Assembly: GCF_013425525.1 (NCBI RefSeq)
Contig: NZ_JACCKA010000056.1
Coordinates: forward strand, 1-39,324
Direction: 5' to 3'
Source of the DNA: Luteimonas salinisoli
GTDB lineage: Bacteria > Pseudomonadota > Gammaproteobacteria > Xanthomonadales > Xanthomonadaceae
Length of the DNA stretch: 39,324 nucleotides
Shown here: piece after piece, positions 1-6,729 of the stretch
Layout of the letters: every line of letters starts with the position of its first letter
How positions within the stretch are numbered: the first letter of the stretch is position 1
Made by a program: the position numbers and the translations under genes
Notes under the pieces: model-generated
What the model was told of the DNA's origin: nothing
The model's database searches: none
What the model saw: only the letters and a program-made list of their open reading frames with translations

Positions 1-7
1 AAAAATG

Positions 8-18
8 GGGTCAGGTTC
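8..18. repeat. Left target-site duplication of the IS
   Basis: GGGTCAGGTTC directly abuts the left inverted repeat and is matched exactly by 1369-1379 beyond the right inverted repeat. The duplicated bases are also the core of the dispersed repeat family, so the element used that repeat as its target. Confidence 0.85.
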
Positions 19-43
19 TGAGGTTTCCCCACGTTCTTCTCTG

Positions 44-71
44 TCAGGTCAGCCGCTTAGCGGCGCTCTGA
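44..71 (+). other. Stem-loop in the IS leader
   Basis: GCCGCT at 52-57 pairs with AGCGGC at 59-64, and an outer TCAG/CTGA (44-47, 68-71) can extend it with an internal loop. It lies between the left end and the transposase start at 136. In other elements such hairpins dampen transposase expression from outside transcription; that role here is inference. Confidence 0.35.
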
Positions 72-135
72 CTGGAAACAAGTGCGCGCATGGCGCAGTC
101 TTCAAGGTGACTAAGCCAAAGAAGGACTGACGACC

Positions 136-1350
136 ATGCGCGCCAGCCGAGTATTGCAGAAGTGCCTGCCGGAATCACTGGAGCCGATGCACGCGCTGCG
201 TGAGCATGCTCTGCTAAACGCCGTGGAAGCCGTGCTTCAAGGACGCAGGTTGACGCTGATGGACGTGGCCCGCTCCTGGCCCGGTGCCGAGCGTGTCCGG
301 CCGCCGCTCAAGGCGTTCGACAGGCTGCTGGGCAACCCGCACCTGCACGCCGAACGCGAAGGGATCCATGCGGATATGGCGCGCTGGCTACTACGCAGCC
401 CTCGGCCGGTGATCGTGATCGACTGGACGGATTTGAAGGCCGACAAGTCGTGGTGCCTGTTGCGTGCAGCGGTGCCGGTGGGAGGGCGAACACTGACGCT
501 GCTGGACATGGTGTTCCCTGGCAAGAAGCAAGGCTCGCCCGCTGCGGAGAAGCGATTCCTGCAACGGCTGCGTGCACTGGTGCCGGAAGGCGCTCGCCCG
601 GTCCTGATCACCGATGCGGGCTTCCGCACGCCCTGGTTCCGCGCCGTCTCGGCGCTAGGTTGGGACTGGGTGGGCCGCTTGCGCGGCCGCACGCAGGTCA
701 AGCCAGTAGAGGTCGAAAATCGTATCGAGCAATGGGTGGACTGCCGACAGCTGCATGTGCTGGCCACTCGAACGCCGCGGGAGCTGCCGGTGATGCAGAC
801 CAATCGCGGCGATCCCCTGTCCTGCCGTCTGGTCGTGTACGCCAAGGCGCGGCAAGGCCGCAAGCACTGCAATCGGCGGCGTCGCACGGAAGTGGCACGC
901 AGCTCGTCCAGTCGCAAGGCTGCGGCGCGCGAGCGCGAGCCTTGGCTGATCATCGCCTCGCCCAGTCTGGCCGAGGCCAGCGCCCGGCAGTTGGTGAGCC
1001 TGTACGCGCGCAGAATGCAGATCGAATGCTCCTTCCGCGACCTGAAGTCGCACCGGTACGGACAAGGCTTCGAAGATAGCCTGACGCGCAGTGACGCCCG
1101 TCTGCAGATCCTCCTACTGGTCGGCACGTTGGCGGCCTTCGCCAGCTGGTTGGCAGGCGTGGGATGCGAGAAGACCGGCATCGCCCAATGGCTATTGCCG
1201 ATCCGCACCAAGCGCAAGCTGTACTCGACCTTGCGCGTAGGGCGGGAGGCCTTGGTCCGAGGCTGGCCGATGGAGCCCGTCTCCCAATGGCTGGATCGCT
1301 TACGATCACTACCCCCTGCGGTGATCGACCAGATGGTGCTGGGGGCATGA
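136..1350 (+). CDS. IS4-family DDE transposase
   Basis: Cut-and-paste transposase of 404 residues, the normal length for the family. The catalytic triad can be placed: first Asp at residue 96 in VIVIDWTDL, second Asp at 160 in VLITDAG, and the glutamate at 297 inside the IS4 signature Y-(2)-R-(3)-E-(6)-K (Tyr290, Arg293, Glu297, Lys304). The gene fills the element between the two inverted repeats and the stop is 18 bases from the right end. The start is the first ATG in frame, after a purine-rich AAAGAAGGA about 10 bases upstream. No frameshift or internal stop is visible. Similar transposases are frequent in Lysobacter-type genomes (recognition, not search). Confidence 0.95.
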   Translation: MRASRVLQKCLPESLEPMHALREHALLNAVEAVLQGRRLTLMDVARSWPGAERVRPPLKAFDRLLGNPHLHAEREGIHADMARWLLRSPRPVIVIDWTDLKADKSWCLLRAAVPVGGRTLTLLDMVFPGKKQGSPAAEKRFLQRLRALVPEGARPVLITDAGFRTPWFRAVSALGWDWVGRLRGRTQVKPVEVENRIEQWVDCRQLHVLATRTPRELPVMQTNRGDPLSCRLVVYAKARQGRKHCNRRRRTEVARSSSSRKAAAREREPWLIIASPSLAEASARQLVSLYARRMQIECSFRDLKSHRYGQGFEDSLTRSDARLQILLLVGTLAAFASWLAGVGCEKTGIAQWLLPIRTKRKLYSTLRVGREALVRGWPMEPVSQWLDRLRSLPPAVIDQMVLGA

Positions 1351-1368
1351 AAACGCGGGGAAACCTCA

Positions 1369-1385
1369 GGGTCAGGTTCATTTTC
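1369..1385 (+). repeat. Dispersed repeat R1, right half, with right target duplication
   Basis: GGGTCAGGTTCATTTTCC-like sequence at the right edge of the IS. Together with AAAAATGGGGTCAGGTTC at 1-18 it is one repeat copy split by the insertion. Orientation is plus (GGGGTCAGGTTCA reads left to right). Confidence 0.75.
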
Positions 1386-1464
1386 CGCAACAGCGCTGGC
1401 CCCGGGCCCTGCAGGTCCTTCGTAGAACGGCGGTTCTGCCGGAATGCGCCGCCGCGGCCGTTCC

Positions 1465-1776
1465 TCAACCGGCGCCCGGCATCTTGAACAGCCTGACCGG
1501 CCGTGCGGGTGCACGTGCGACCAGGCCCTTGGCTTCGAGGTCGAGCTGCACGGCCTTCAGCCACCACCCGGCCTTTGCGCCGCCGGGGAACAGGTCCCCT
1601 GGCAGGAGCTGCAGCAGCGCGTCCTTCGCCTGCGCCACCGTCATGCCCGGGGATGTCCCGGGCAGCACGTCGAGCAGCGCCTTCCTCATGGCCATGTACT
1701 TCGCCCGGTCGACGCGCTGCGTGTGCCCGGGCGAAGTGATGCTCTGGATCTCGATCTTGGCGGTCGGGTCAGGCAT
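1465..1776 (-). CDS. DUF6958 family protein
   Basis: Small cytoplasmic protein of 103 residues. The body (KIEIQSITSPGHTQRVDRAK near the start, then LPGDLFPGGAKAGWWLKAVQ and LDLEAKGLV) matches my memory of the DUF6958 family, which has no known function; the C-terminal half looks like a small winged-helix fold. The ATG at 1776 is preceded by a good GGAGG 9-13 bases upstream on the minus strand, so the longer in-frame extension to 1908 is rejected. The gene lies alone between dispersed repeat copies R1 and R2, and may be a cassette acquired with them. Confidence 0.8.
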   Translation of the reverse strand: MPDPTAKIEIQSITSPGHTQRVDRAKYMAMRKALLDVLPGTSPGMTVAQAKDALLQLLPGDLFPGGAKAGWWLKAVQLDLEAKGLVARAPARPVRLFKMPGAG

Positions 1777-1933
1777 CGATCGTTCCTCCGAAGGGGATCT
1801 GCGGGGGCAGCTGCTGCAGCCGGATGCCTGCCGCGCGGCTGTCGCAACAGCATTCGACGCTGGCGATGGGCGAATGCTCGATGTCCAGCCGGATCTGGCC
1901 GCGGGCACGGGCGAGTCGACGGACCGGGGGCAT
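1769..1933 (-). CDS. Possible small ORF upstream of the DUF6958 gene
   Basis: A 54-residue frame with an ATG at 1933 preceded by AGGA at about 8 bases. Its stop overlaps the DUF6958 start by 8 bases, an arrangement typical of translational coupling. The protein has a cluster of three adjacent cysteines (VECCCDS) and an Arg-rich N-terminus. I recognise no family, and in such GC-rich DNA an open frame of this size can occur by chance. It may instead be leader sequence. Confidence 0.3.
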   Translation of the reverse strand: MPPVRRLARARGQIRLDIEHSPIASVECCCDSRAAGIRLQQLPPQIPFGGTIDA

Positions 1934-1953
1934 ACGGGTTTCCTGGCGTGGGT

Positions 1954-2016
1954 TCATTCACGCGACGAGCCAGCGCCCCCGTTTTCGACGAGGCCGAACC
2001 GAGGCAGGCGGGCCAT
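1954..2016 (-). pseudogene. Probable 5' remnant of a REP-associated (Y1/RAYT) transposase gene
   Basis: On the minus strand an ATG at 2016, with AAGGA 7 bases upstream, opens MARLPRFGLV and then runs into an unrelated stretch and a stop after 20 residues. MARLPR plus a hydrophobic stretch is the usual start of REP-associated tyrosine transposases, where a histidine-hydrophobic-histidine motif should follow within about 20 residues; here it is missing. Two repeat copies (2097-2148) lie just upstream in the sense direction, the usual layout of such loci. The match is only about ten residues, so this call is tentative. Confidence 0.35.
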
Positions 2017-2096
2017 GGCGCATCCTTGCGAAGGAGGAGTCGCCAGTATTCGAACTGGTACGCGACCCGGATATCGGGGAAACGCGCGCGAGCGAG

Positions 2097-2148
2097 CAGG
2101 AAAGTGAACCTGACTCCGTTATTTCAGGAAAGTGAACCTGACTCCGTT
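2097..2148 (-). repeat. Dispersed repeat R2, two tandem copies
   Basis: A 24-base unit containing GTGAACCTGACTCCGTT occurs at 2097-2120 and again, identical, at 2125-2148, separated by four bases. It is the minus-orientation form of the GGGGTCAGGTTCA family with one change (GGAGTCAGG). The pair ends 10 bases from the stop of the regulator gene, a typical place for REP-like sequences. Confidence 0.8.
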
Positions 2149-2158
2149 TTTTCATCCG

Positions 2159-4405
2159 CTACTGGCGTGGGACGGCCAGGCGCAGGTCGCTCTCCCTGGT
2201 GAGCATTTCGGAGAACAGGAGCCGGGACTGGTCCGGGGACAGGTCGAAGCCCCATCCCTCGAAGTCCGGCGACAGCGCAACCAGATCGGTGACGGTCGCT
2301 TCCGCGGGAGCGAACAGCGACAGCACCGGTGCGCCCGCGGGCGGGCGGCGGATGAAGTACACGCCTGCGTCCGCGGGCGTCCAGTTGCCGCCATCGCGGG
2401 GGTCGAGGTCGGCGATGAGCAGCGTCTCCGCTGCGCGTGCGGGCGCTCGTCGCCAGTCCTGCCGGGGCAGCGCCCACAATCCCGCCACGTCGGGCTTGCT
2501 GTACAGCAGGTGGCGGCCGTCGGCCGATTCGCGCGGATGCGCACCGGGTCCGGGCGTGACGGCGACCGCCTCGCCGCTGCCGACGACGGGATGCGCATGG
2601 ATGCGCCATTGGCCGCTGCGATTGGATTCGAAGTACAGCCAGGCCCCGTCGCGCGACCAGGCCGGGTTGCGGTTGTCGCCGGGGCCGTCGACGATCCGCT
2701 GCGGCGTGCCGCCCTCGGGCGAGACGGCGAAGATCGCGGTCCTGCCCTCGGGGCTGGCGTCGAAGGCGATCCGCGCGCCGTCGGGCGACCAGGCGGGGTT
2801 GTCGACGAAGACGCCGTCGAACGCGGCGATCTGCACGGCCCCGCTGCCGTCGCGCCGGCTGACCCAGATGCCGTGCGGCCCGCTGCGGTTGGAGGTGAAG
2901 GCGATGCGCTCGCCGTCCGGCGACCAGGCCGGGTTCGAATCCCAGCGGGTGGACTGGAACTGCTGCCCGGCGCCGACGTCCGCCTCTCCGGCCAGGCCGA
3001 TCTGGCGCAGCCGGGAACGGTGCATCCACTGTTCGAACGCGATCGCGTCGATGCCCGCCGCCGTCGCCGGCTGGTGCACGTCCTCGTTGCCGAGCGACAG
3101 CGGCCGGAGTTCGCCGCTGTCCGGATCGACCGACCACAGCCCGTACATGCCCGAGCGGGTGGACGTGAACAGGATCCGGCTGCCATCGGGCGACCATGCG
3201 GCGCCGTTGATCTTGCGGTTGTCGAAGGTCAGGCGGGTGGGGACGCCGCCCGTCGCGCGAACGCGGTAGAGGTCCTTGGTGACCTCGTTGACGCCGCGCA
3301 CGAATACGATCGTGCGGCCGTCGTGGGCGAAGCGCGGGTCGGTGTCGCCGAGGGTCCCCGCAGCGGGTTCCGACAGGGCCTGGCGTTCGTCGCCGCCGCG
3401 CGTCGCGAGGAGGATGCGATACGGTTCGGCGGCGTTCTCGCGTGCGGCGTAGGCGATCCGCGTGCCGTCCGGAGACAGGCTCATGCCGCGGATCTCGCGC
3501 ATCGTCCCATCGCGAAAGACCCGGGTGACGCCGCCGCCGAGCGCCGAGACGCGCAGGATCGAGATGCCGGTCTCGTCGGTGCGCGAGAACAGCAGCGCAC
3601 GCCCGTCCGCGGTCCAGAGCGGATGGCGTTCGTCGACCGGGCTGGCGGTGAGGTTGAGCACGTCCTCGCTGCCGATCGTCTTGACGTAGACGTCGAACGC
3701 GCCGCCGCTGTCCCAGATGAAGGCGACGCGACTGCCGTCCGGCGACAGCGCGGGTTCGAGTTCACGGCCGACGAAACTGGTCAGCGGCCGCACCTCGTGC
3801 GCCATGGCGGGTCCGGACGGCGCACGCGACAGCAGCATCGCCGCCGCGGCCGCCAGCGCCAGCGCCGCCGCGGCCGCCAGGCCGAGCAGGGCAGCGCGGC
3901 GCGCCGTCCGGCTGCGAGGGGAGGGCGGCTGCTGGACGCGCGCGGGCGCGTCGCCAGGCGCTTCGGGCGCGATGTCCGGGGTGTCCGGGGCCGGCGGCGC
4001 CAGCGCCGCGGCGACCCGGGCCGGGGCGATGGGCGCGATCAGCCGGTAGCCGCCCTTGCGGATCGTCTCGATGTAGCGCGGCGCCTGCGGGTCGTCTTCG
4101 AGGATCTTGCGCAGTTCCGAGATCGCGCGGTTGAGCAGGTAGTCGTCGGCGACGGTGCCGGCCCAGACGGTGTCGAGGAAGATTTCCCGCGAGATCACGG
4201 TCCCCGGACGCTCCGCCATCAGCACCAATACCTGCATCACCTTGGGCTCGACCTGGGCGACGCGGCCCCGGATCGAGATGCGGTTGAGCGAGGGCTGGAC
4301 CAGCGCTTCGCCTGCGCTGAAGTTTGCAGGCCCGGCGTGGCCCGCACGGTCTCCCGGCGATGCCTCGATCTTCCCGATGGCCGTCTGTTCGTTCACCCGT
4401 CCCAC
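2159..4405 (-). CDS. CadC-like membrane transcriptional regulator with TolB-type beta-propeller
   Basis: One-component regulator of about 748 residues. Residues about 29-125 form an OmpR/CadC winged helix (NRISIRGRVAQVEPKVMQVL, then DDYLLNRAISELRKILEDD and YIETIRKGGYRL). A Pro/Ala linker leads to one membrane helix (about 171-193), followed by a large periplasmic propeller with many PD40/TolB repeats (LSPDGSRVAF, WSPDGERIAFTSNRSG and others). The protein should bind DNA in the cytoplasm while sensing a ligand or partner outside. There is no in-frame ATG at a sensible place; GTG at 4405 (or 4396) is the best start, with GAGGAG upstream. It is divergent from the sugar dehydrogenase gene at 4556, its likely target (inference). 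Confidence 0.88.
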   Translation of the reverse strand: MGRVNEQTAIGKIEASPGDRAGHAGPANFSAGEALVQPSLNRISIRGRVAQVEPKVMQVLVLMAERPGTVISREIFLDTVWAGTVADDYLLNRAISELRKILEDDPQAPRYIETIRKGGYRLIAPIAPARVAAALAPPAPDTPDIAPEAPGDAPARVQQPPSPRSRTARRAALLGLAAAAALALAAAAAMLLSRAPSGPAMAHEVRPLTSFVGRELEPALSPDGSRVAFIWDSGGAFDVYVKTIGSEDVLNLTASPVDERHPLWTADGRALLFSRTDETGISILRVSALGGGVTRVFRDGTMREIRGMSLSPDGTRIAYAARENAAEPYRILLATRGGDERQALSEPAAGTLGDTDPRFAHDGRTIVFVRGVNEVTKDLYRVRATGGVPTRLTFDNRKINGAAWSPDGSRILFTSTRSGMYGLWSVDPDSGELRPLSLGNEDVHQPATAAGIDAIAFEQWMHRSRLRQIGLAGEADVGAGQQFQSTRWDSNPAWSPDGERIAFTSNRSGPHGIWVSRRDGSGAVQIAAFDGVFVDNPAWSPDGARIAFDASPEGRTAIFAVSPEGGTPQRIVDGPGDNRNPAWSRDGAWLYFESNRSGQWRIHAHPVVGSGEAVAVTPGPGAHPRESADGRHLLYSKPDVAGLWALPRQDWRRAPARAAETLLIADLDPRDGGNWTPADAGVYFIRRPPAGAPVLSLFAPAEATVTDLVALSPDFEGWGFDLSPDQSRLLFSEMLTRESDLRLAVPRQ

Positions 4406-4463
4406 TGCCCGATAGCGGGCTCCTCGGCGGCGCCCGACGGCGCCCGCATCGAATCTATAGCAA

Positions 4464-4475
4464 AACCCTAGGGTT
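4464..4475. promoter_or_regulatory. 12-bp palindrome in the divergent promoter region
   Basis: AACCCTAGGGTT is a perfect inverted repeat in the 150-bp gap between the CadC-like regulator and the sugar dehydrogenase. The central CTAG is a rare tetranucleotide in such genomes. It is a candidate operator for the divergent pair; binding is inference. Confidence 0.4.
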
Positions 4476-4555
4476 CCTCCATCCAACTGGAGCCTGCAAC
4501 CGGGCTTTCCTCGTCGGATCGCGGCGGCGCTGGCCGCAGCCCAGGAGGATATGAC

Positions 4556-6049
4556 ATGTGTGGTGACCGTGCCCGGCCCTGCGCGTTCGTCGTCGCCGTG
4601 CTGATGCTGGCGCTTGCGGCCGGCGCGTCCGTAGCGGCCGAACCCGATGCCGCGGTCCTGTACCAGCGCAACTGCGCCTCCTGCCACGGGGCCGATCGCC
4701 AGGGCACGGGTTTGGGACCGCCGCTTTCGGCGCGGACCTACCGCTACGGCGGCAGCCGGGACGACCTGGCGCGCGTGATCCGCAACGGCGTCGCCTCGCA
4801 GGGAATGCCGGCTTTCGACGGGCTGCTGTCGGCGCAGGAGATCGCCGCTCTCGCGGAATTCCTGCCCGCGCGCCAGGGCGACCCCGAGCCCTCGCCGGAG
4901 GAGGTCCAGGCCGCCGCGGACGCCGCGCCGCGTGAGTTCGACGCGGCCCCGGGCGTGGTCGATACGCTCGACTACGCGGTGCGCGCGGAGGTGTTCGCCG
5001 ACGGGCTGGAAACGGTCTGGGCGCTGGCCTTCCTCGATGCCGATACGGCCCTGCTGAGCGAGCGGCCGGGGCGGCTGCGGGTGATCCGCAACGGCGTGCT
5101 CGACCCGCGCCCGGTGCGTGGCGTCCCCGGGGTCTACGTCCACGAACACATGTGGAACCAGGGCGGCCTGCTCGATATCGCGGTCGACCCTGCCTATCGC
5201 AGCAACGGCTGGATCTATCTGTCGTACAGCCATCGCCTGGACGCCGTGGGCCCCGAGGGCGAGCCGCTGGCGATGACCCGGGTGGTGCGCGGGCGCCTTC
5301 GCGGCCACGCCTGGGTAGACCAGGAGGTGGTGTTCGAAGCGGCGCGCCAGGCGTACGGCGAACCGTTCTGGCACTACGGTGGGCGCATGGTCTTCGACGG
5401 CGAGGGGCGCCTGCTGTTCTCGGTCGGCGACCGCGGCGTGCAGGAGCTGGCGCGCGAACCGGCGCGCCCGACCGGCAAGATCCACCGCGTGCTGCCCGAC
5501 GGAACACCGCCGGCGGACAACCCGTTCCACGGCCGCGGCGACGCGCTCGCGTCGGTCTACAGCCTCGGCCACCGCAACTCCCAGGGCATGGCGATCGAGC
5601 CCGCCACCGGACGCCTGTGGGCAACCGAGCACGGCCCGCGCGGCGGCGACGAACTGAATATCGTCGTGCGGGGCGGCGACTACGGCTGGCCGGTGGTCTC
5701 GCACGGCATCAACTACGACGGCACCCTCCTCACCCCGCATACCCGCGCCGACGGCGTGATCCAGCCGGTCCACTACTGGCGGCCCTCGATCGGCGTTTCG
5801 GGGCTGGCCTTCTACCGCGGCGACGAGTTCCCGCTGTGGCGGGACAAGCTGCTGGTCACCGGGCTGTCGCCGCGCGACCTGCGCTTGCTCACGATCGACG
5901 GCGAGCGCGTGCAGCACGAGGAAATCCTCTTCCGCGCGCAGGGCCGTCCCTACGAACCGGTAGTCGGCCCGGACGGCGCGATCTACCTGGTGACCGACGA
6001 TCCGGGCCAGATCCTGCGGCTCACGGCGCAAGAGGAGCGTCGGCAGTAG
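4556..6049 (+). CDS. Cytochrome c / PQQ-dependent aldose sugar dehydrogenase fusion
   Basis: Secreted 497-residue enzyme. A signal peptide (about 1-28) is followed by a cytochrome c domain with haem motif CASCH (Cys40, Cys43, His44) and probable distal Met84 in QGMPAF. Residues about 140-495 form a GSDH/sorbosone-dehydrogenase propeller (HYGGRMVFDGEGRLLFSVGD, VYSLGHRNSQGMAIEP, ATEHGPRGGDELN, GGDYGWPVVSHG). The family oxidises aldoses to lactones in the periplasm with PQQ; the fused haem domain would accept the electrons. AGGAGG at 4543-4548 fixes the start. Its last 14 codons are repeated at 7508-7552. Confidence 0.9.
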   Translation: MCGDRARPCAFVVAVLMLALAAGASVAAEPDAAVLYQRNCASCHGADRQGTGLGPPLSARTYRYGGSRDDLARVIRNGVASQGMPAFDGLLSAQEIAALAEFLPARQGDPEPSPEEVQAAADAAPREFDAAPGVVDTLDYAVRAEVFADGLETVWALAFLDADTALLSERPGRLRVIRNGVLDPRPVRGVPGVYVHEHMWNQGGLLDIAVDPAYRSNGWIYLSYSHRLDAVGPEGEPLAMTRVVRGRLRGHAWVDQEVVFEAARQAYGEPFWHYGGRMVFDGEGRLLFSVGDRGVQELAREPARPTGKIHRVLPDGTPPADNPFHGRGDALASVYSLGHRNSQGMAIEPATGRLWATEHGPRGGDELNIVVRGGDYGWPVVSHGINYDGTLLTPHTRADGVIQPVHYWRPSIGVSGLAFYRGDEFPLWRDKLLVTGLSPRDLRLLTIDGERVQHEEILFRAQGRPYEPVVGPDGAIYLVTDDPGQILRLTAQEERRQ

Positions 6050-6090
6050 CCGGGGCCGGACCGGCATCGCACCCAGCGGGAGACCATCGC

Positions 6091-6549
6091 ATGCGAGTCA
6101 ACGTTTCCTCAGGCTCCCCCCACGAGTTGCGGATCGGTTTCTGCCGCGCGGTCCGGATAGGCAACGTGCTCGCCGTCGCCGGTACCGCGCCGGTCGCCCC
6201 GGATGGGTCGGTGGCGGCGCCGGGCGACGTCCGCGGGCAGACCAGGCGATGCCTGCAGATCATCGCTGCGGCGCTGGCTGCCGCAGGCCTCCGAATGGAC
6301 GACGTCATCAGGATCCGGGTCATGCTCATCGACATCGACACCTGGCGCGAGGCGGCGAAGGCCTATAGGGAGTTCTTCTCCCCTCGCATCAGGCCAGCCT
6401 GCTCGTTCATCGAGGTTTCCCGCTTCATCGACCCGCGTTGGCTCGTCGAAATCGAGGCGGATGGAGTGATCGTCGAGCTTGCTGCGCTTTCGGAGCCGAG
6501 GGCGGAAGAGCAAAAATGGGGTTATGCACATTTCGGCGCACGTCCATGA
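6091..6549 (+). CDS. RidA (YjgF/UK114) family protein
   Basis: 152-residue cytoplasmic protein of the RidA family, whose founding members deaminate reactive enamine/imine intermediates. Visible family features are NVLAVAGTAPVAPDGSVAAP, QTRRCLQIIAAALAAAGLRM with DVIRIRVMLIDID, and the closing RPACSFIEVSRFIDPRWLVEIEADGV region (the canonical Arg of the ligand site is present before PACSFIEV). GGGAG 8 bases upstream supports the ATG. Family members end soon after the VEIEA strand; here about 20 extra residues follow, and the last ones are read from a sequence resembling the start of the dispersed repeat (AAAAATGGGGT at 6513). The original stop may have been lost. Confidence 0.85.
   Translation: MRVNVSSGSPHELRIGFCRAVRIGNVLAVAGTAPVAPDGSVAAPGDVRGQTRRCLQIIAAALAAAGLRMDDVIRIRVMLIDIDTWREAAKAYREFFSPRIRPACSFIEVSRFIDPRWLVEIEADGVIVELAALSEPRAEEQKWGYAHFGARP
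6513..6523 (+). repeat. Possible partial dispersed repeat R5
   Basis: AAAAATGGGGT is identical to the first 11 bases of the window's repeat copy R1, but the following GGTTC core is absent. It falls inside the extended 3' end of the RidA-like gene. Eleven bases is weak evidence. Confidence 0.25.
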
Positions 6550-6577
6550 CCGGTGGTCGCAGGGTCTACTCGTGCTT

Positions 6578-6626
6578 GCCCGGCGCCGTTGTCCCCGCGC
6601 CGTTGGGAAGCGGGCCGGCGCCGGGC
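6578..6626. repeat. Long nested inverted repeat
   Basis: GCCCGGCGCCG at 6578-6588 is complementary to CGGCGCCGGGC at 6616-6626, and an inner CCCGC/GCGGG can pair within the 27-base loop. A run of six T follows at 6650-6655, too distant for a classic terminator. It lies between the RidA-like gene and the TraB-like gene. Confidence 0.55.
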
Positions 6627-6729
6627 TCCAGCAAGTACCCGAGCTCGTTTTTTGTCGAAAGGTGTCCATCGGCACATGCCCGCCCGCGCGGTTGCCACCA
6701 GGATCGGCCGGGAACAAGGGAGGCCGACC

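Larger units (their letters stand above)
19..1368 (+). mobile_element. Complete IS4-family insertion sequence
   Basis: The ends are imperfect inverted repeats: TGAGGTTTCCCCACGTT at 19-35 and, reading the other strand, TGAGGTTTCCCCGCGTT ending at 1368, with one mismatch. Outside them is an 11-bp direct repeat GGGTCAGGTTC (8-18 and 1369-1379), a duplication length within the range known for IS4-family elements. A single transposase gene fills the element. Removing the element and one copy of the duplication restores a sequence nearly identical to the dispersed repeat at 7479-7505, so the insertion target is identifiable. Both ends and the reading frame look intact, so the element may still be active. 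Confidence 0.88.

Noticed and set aside
27..135. IS leader frame as a second IS gene
   Set aside because: The stretch before 136 contains only a hairpin; single-gene IS4 elements are normal.
2132..4471. Long plus-strand open frame (779 codons) opposite the CadC-like regulator
   Set aside because: It is an antisense shadow in GC-rich DNA: Arg/Ala/Gly-rich composition and no recognisable domain, while the minus strand encodes a clear winged helix and propeller.
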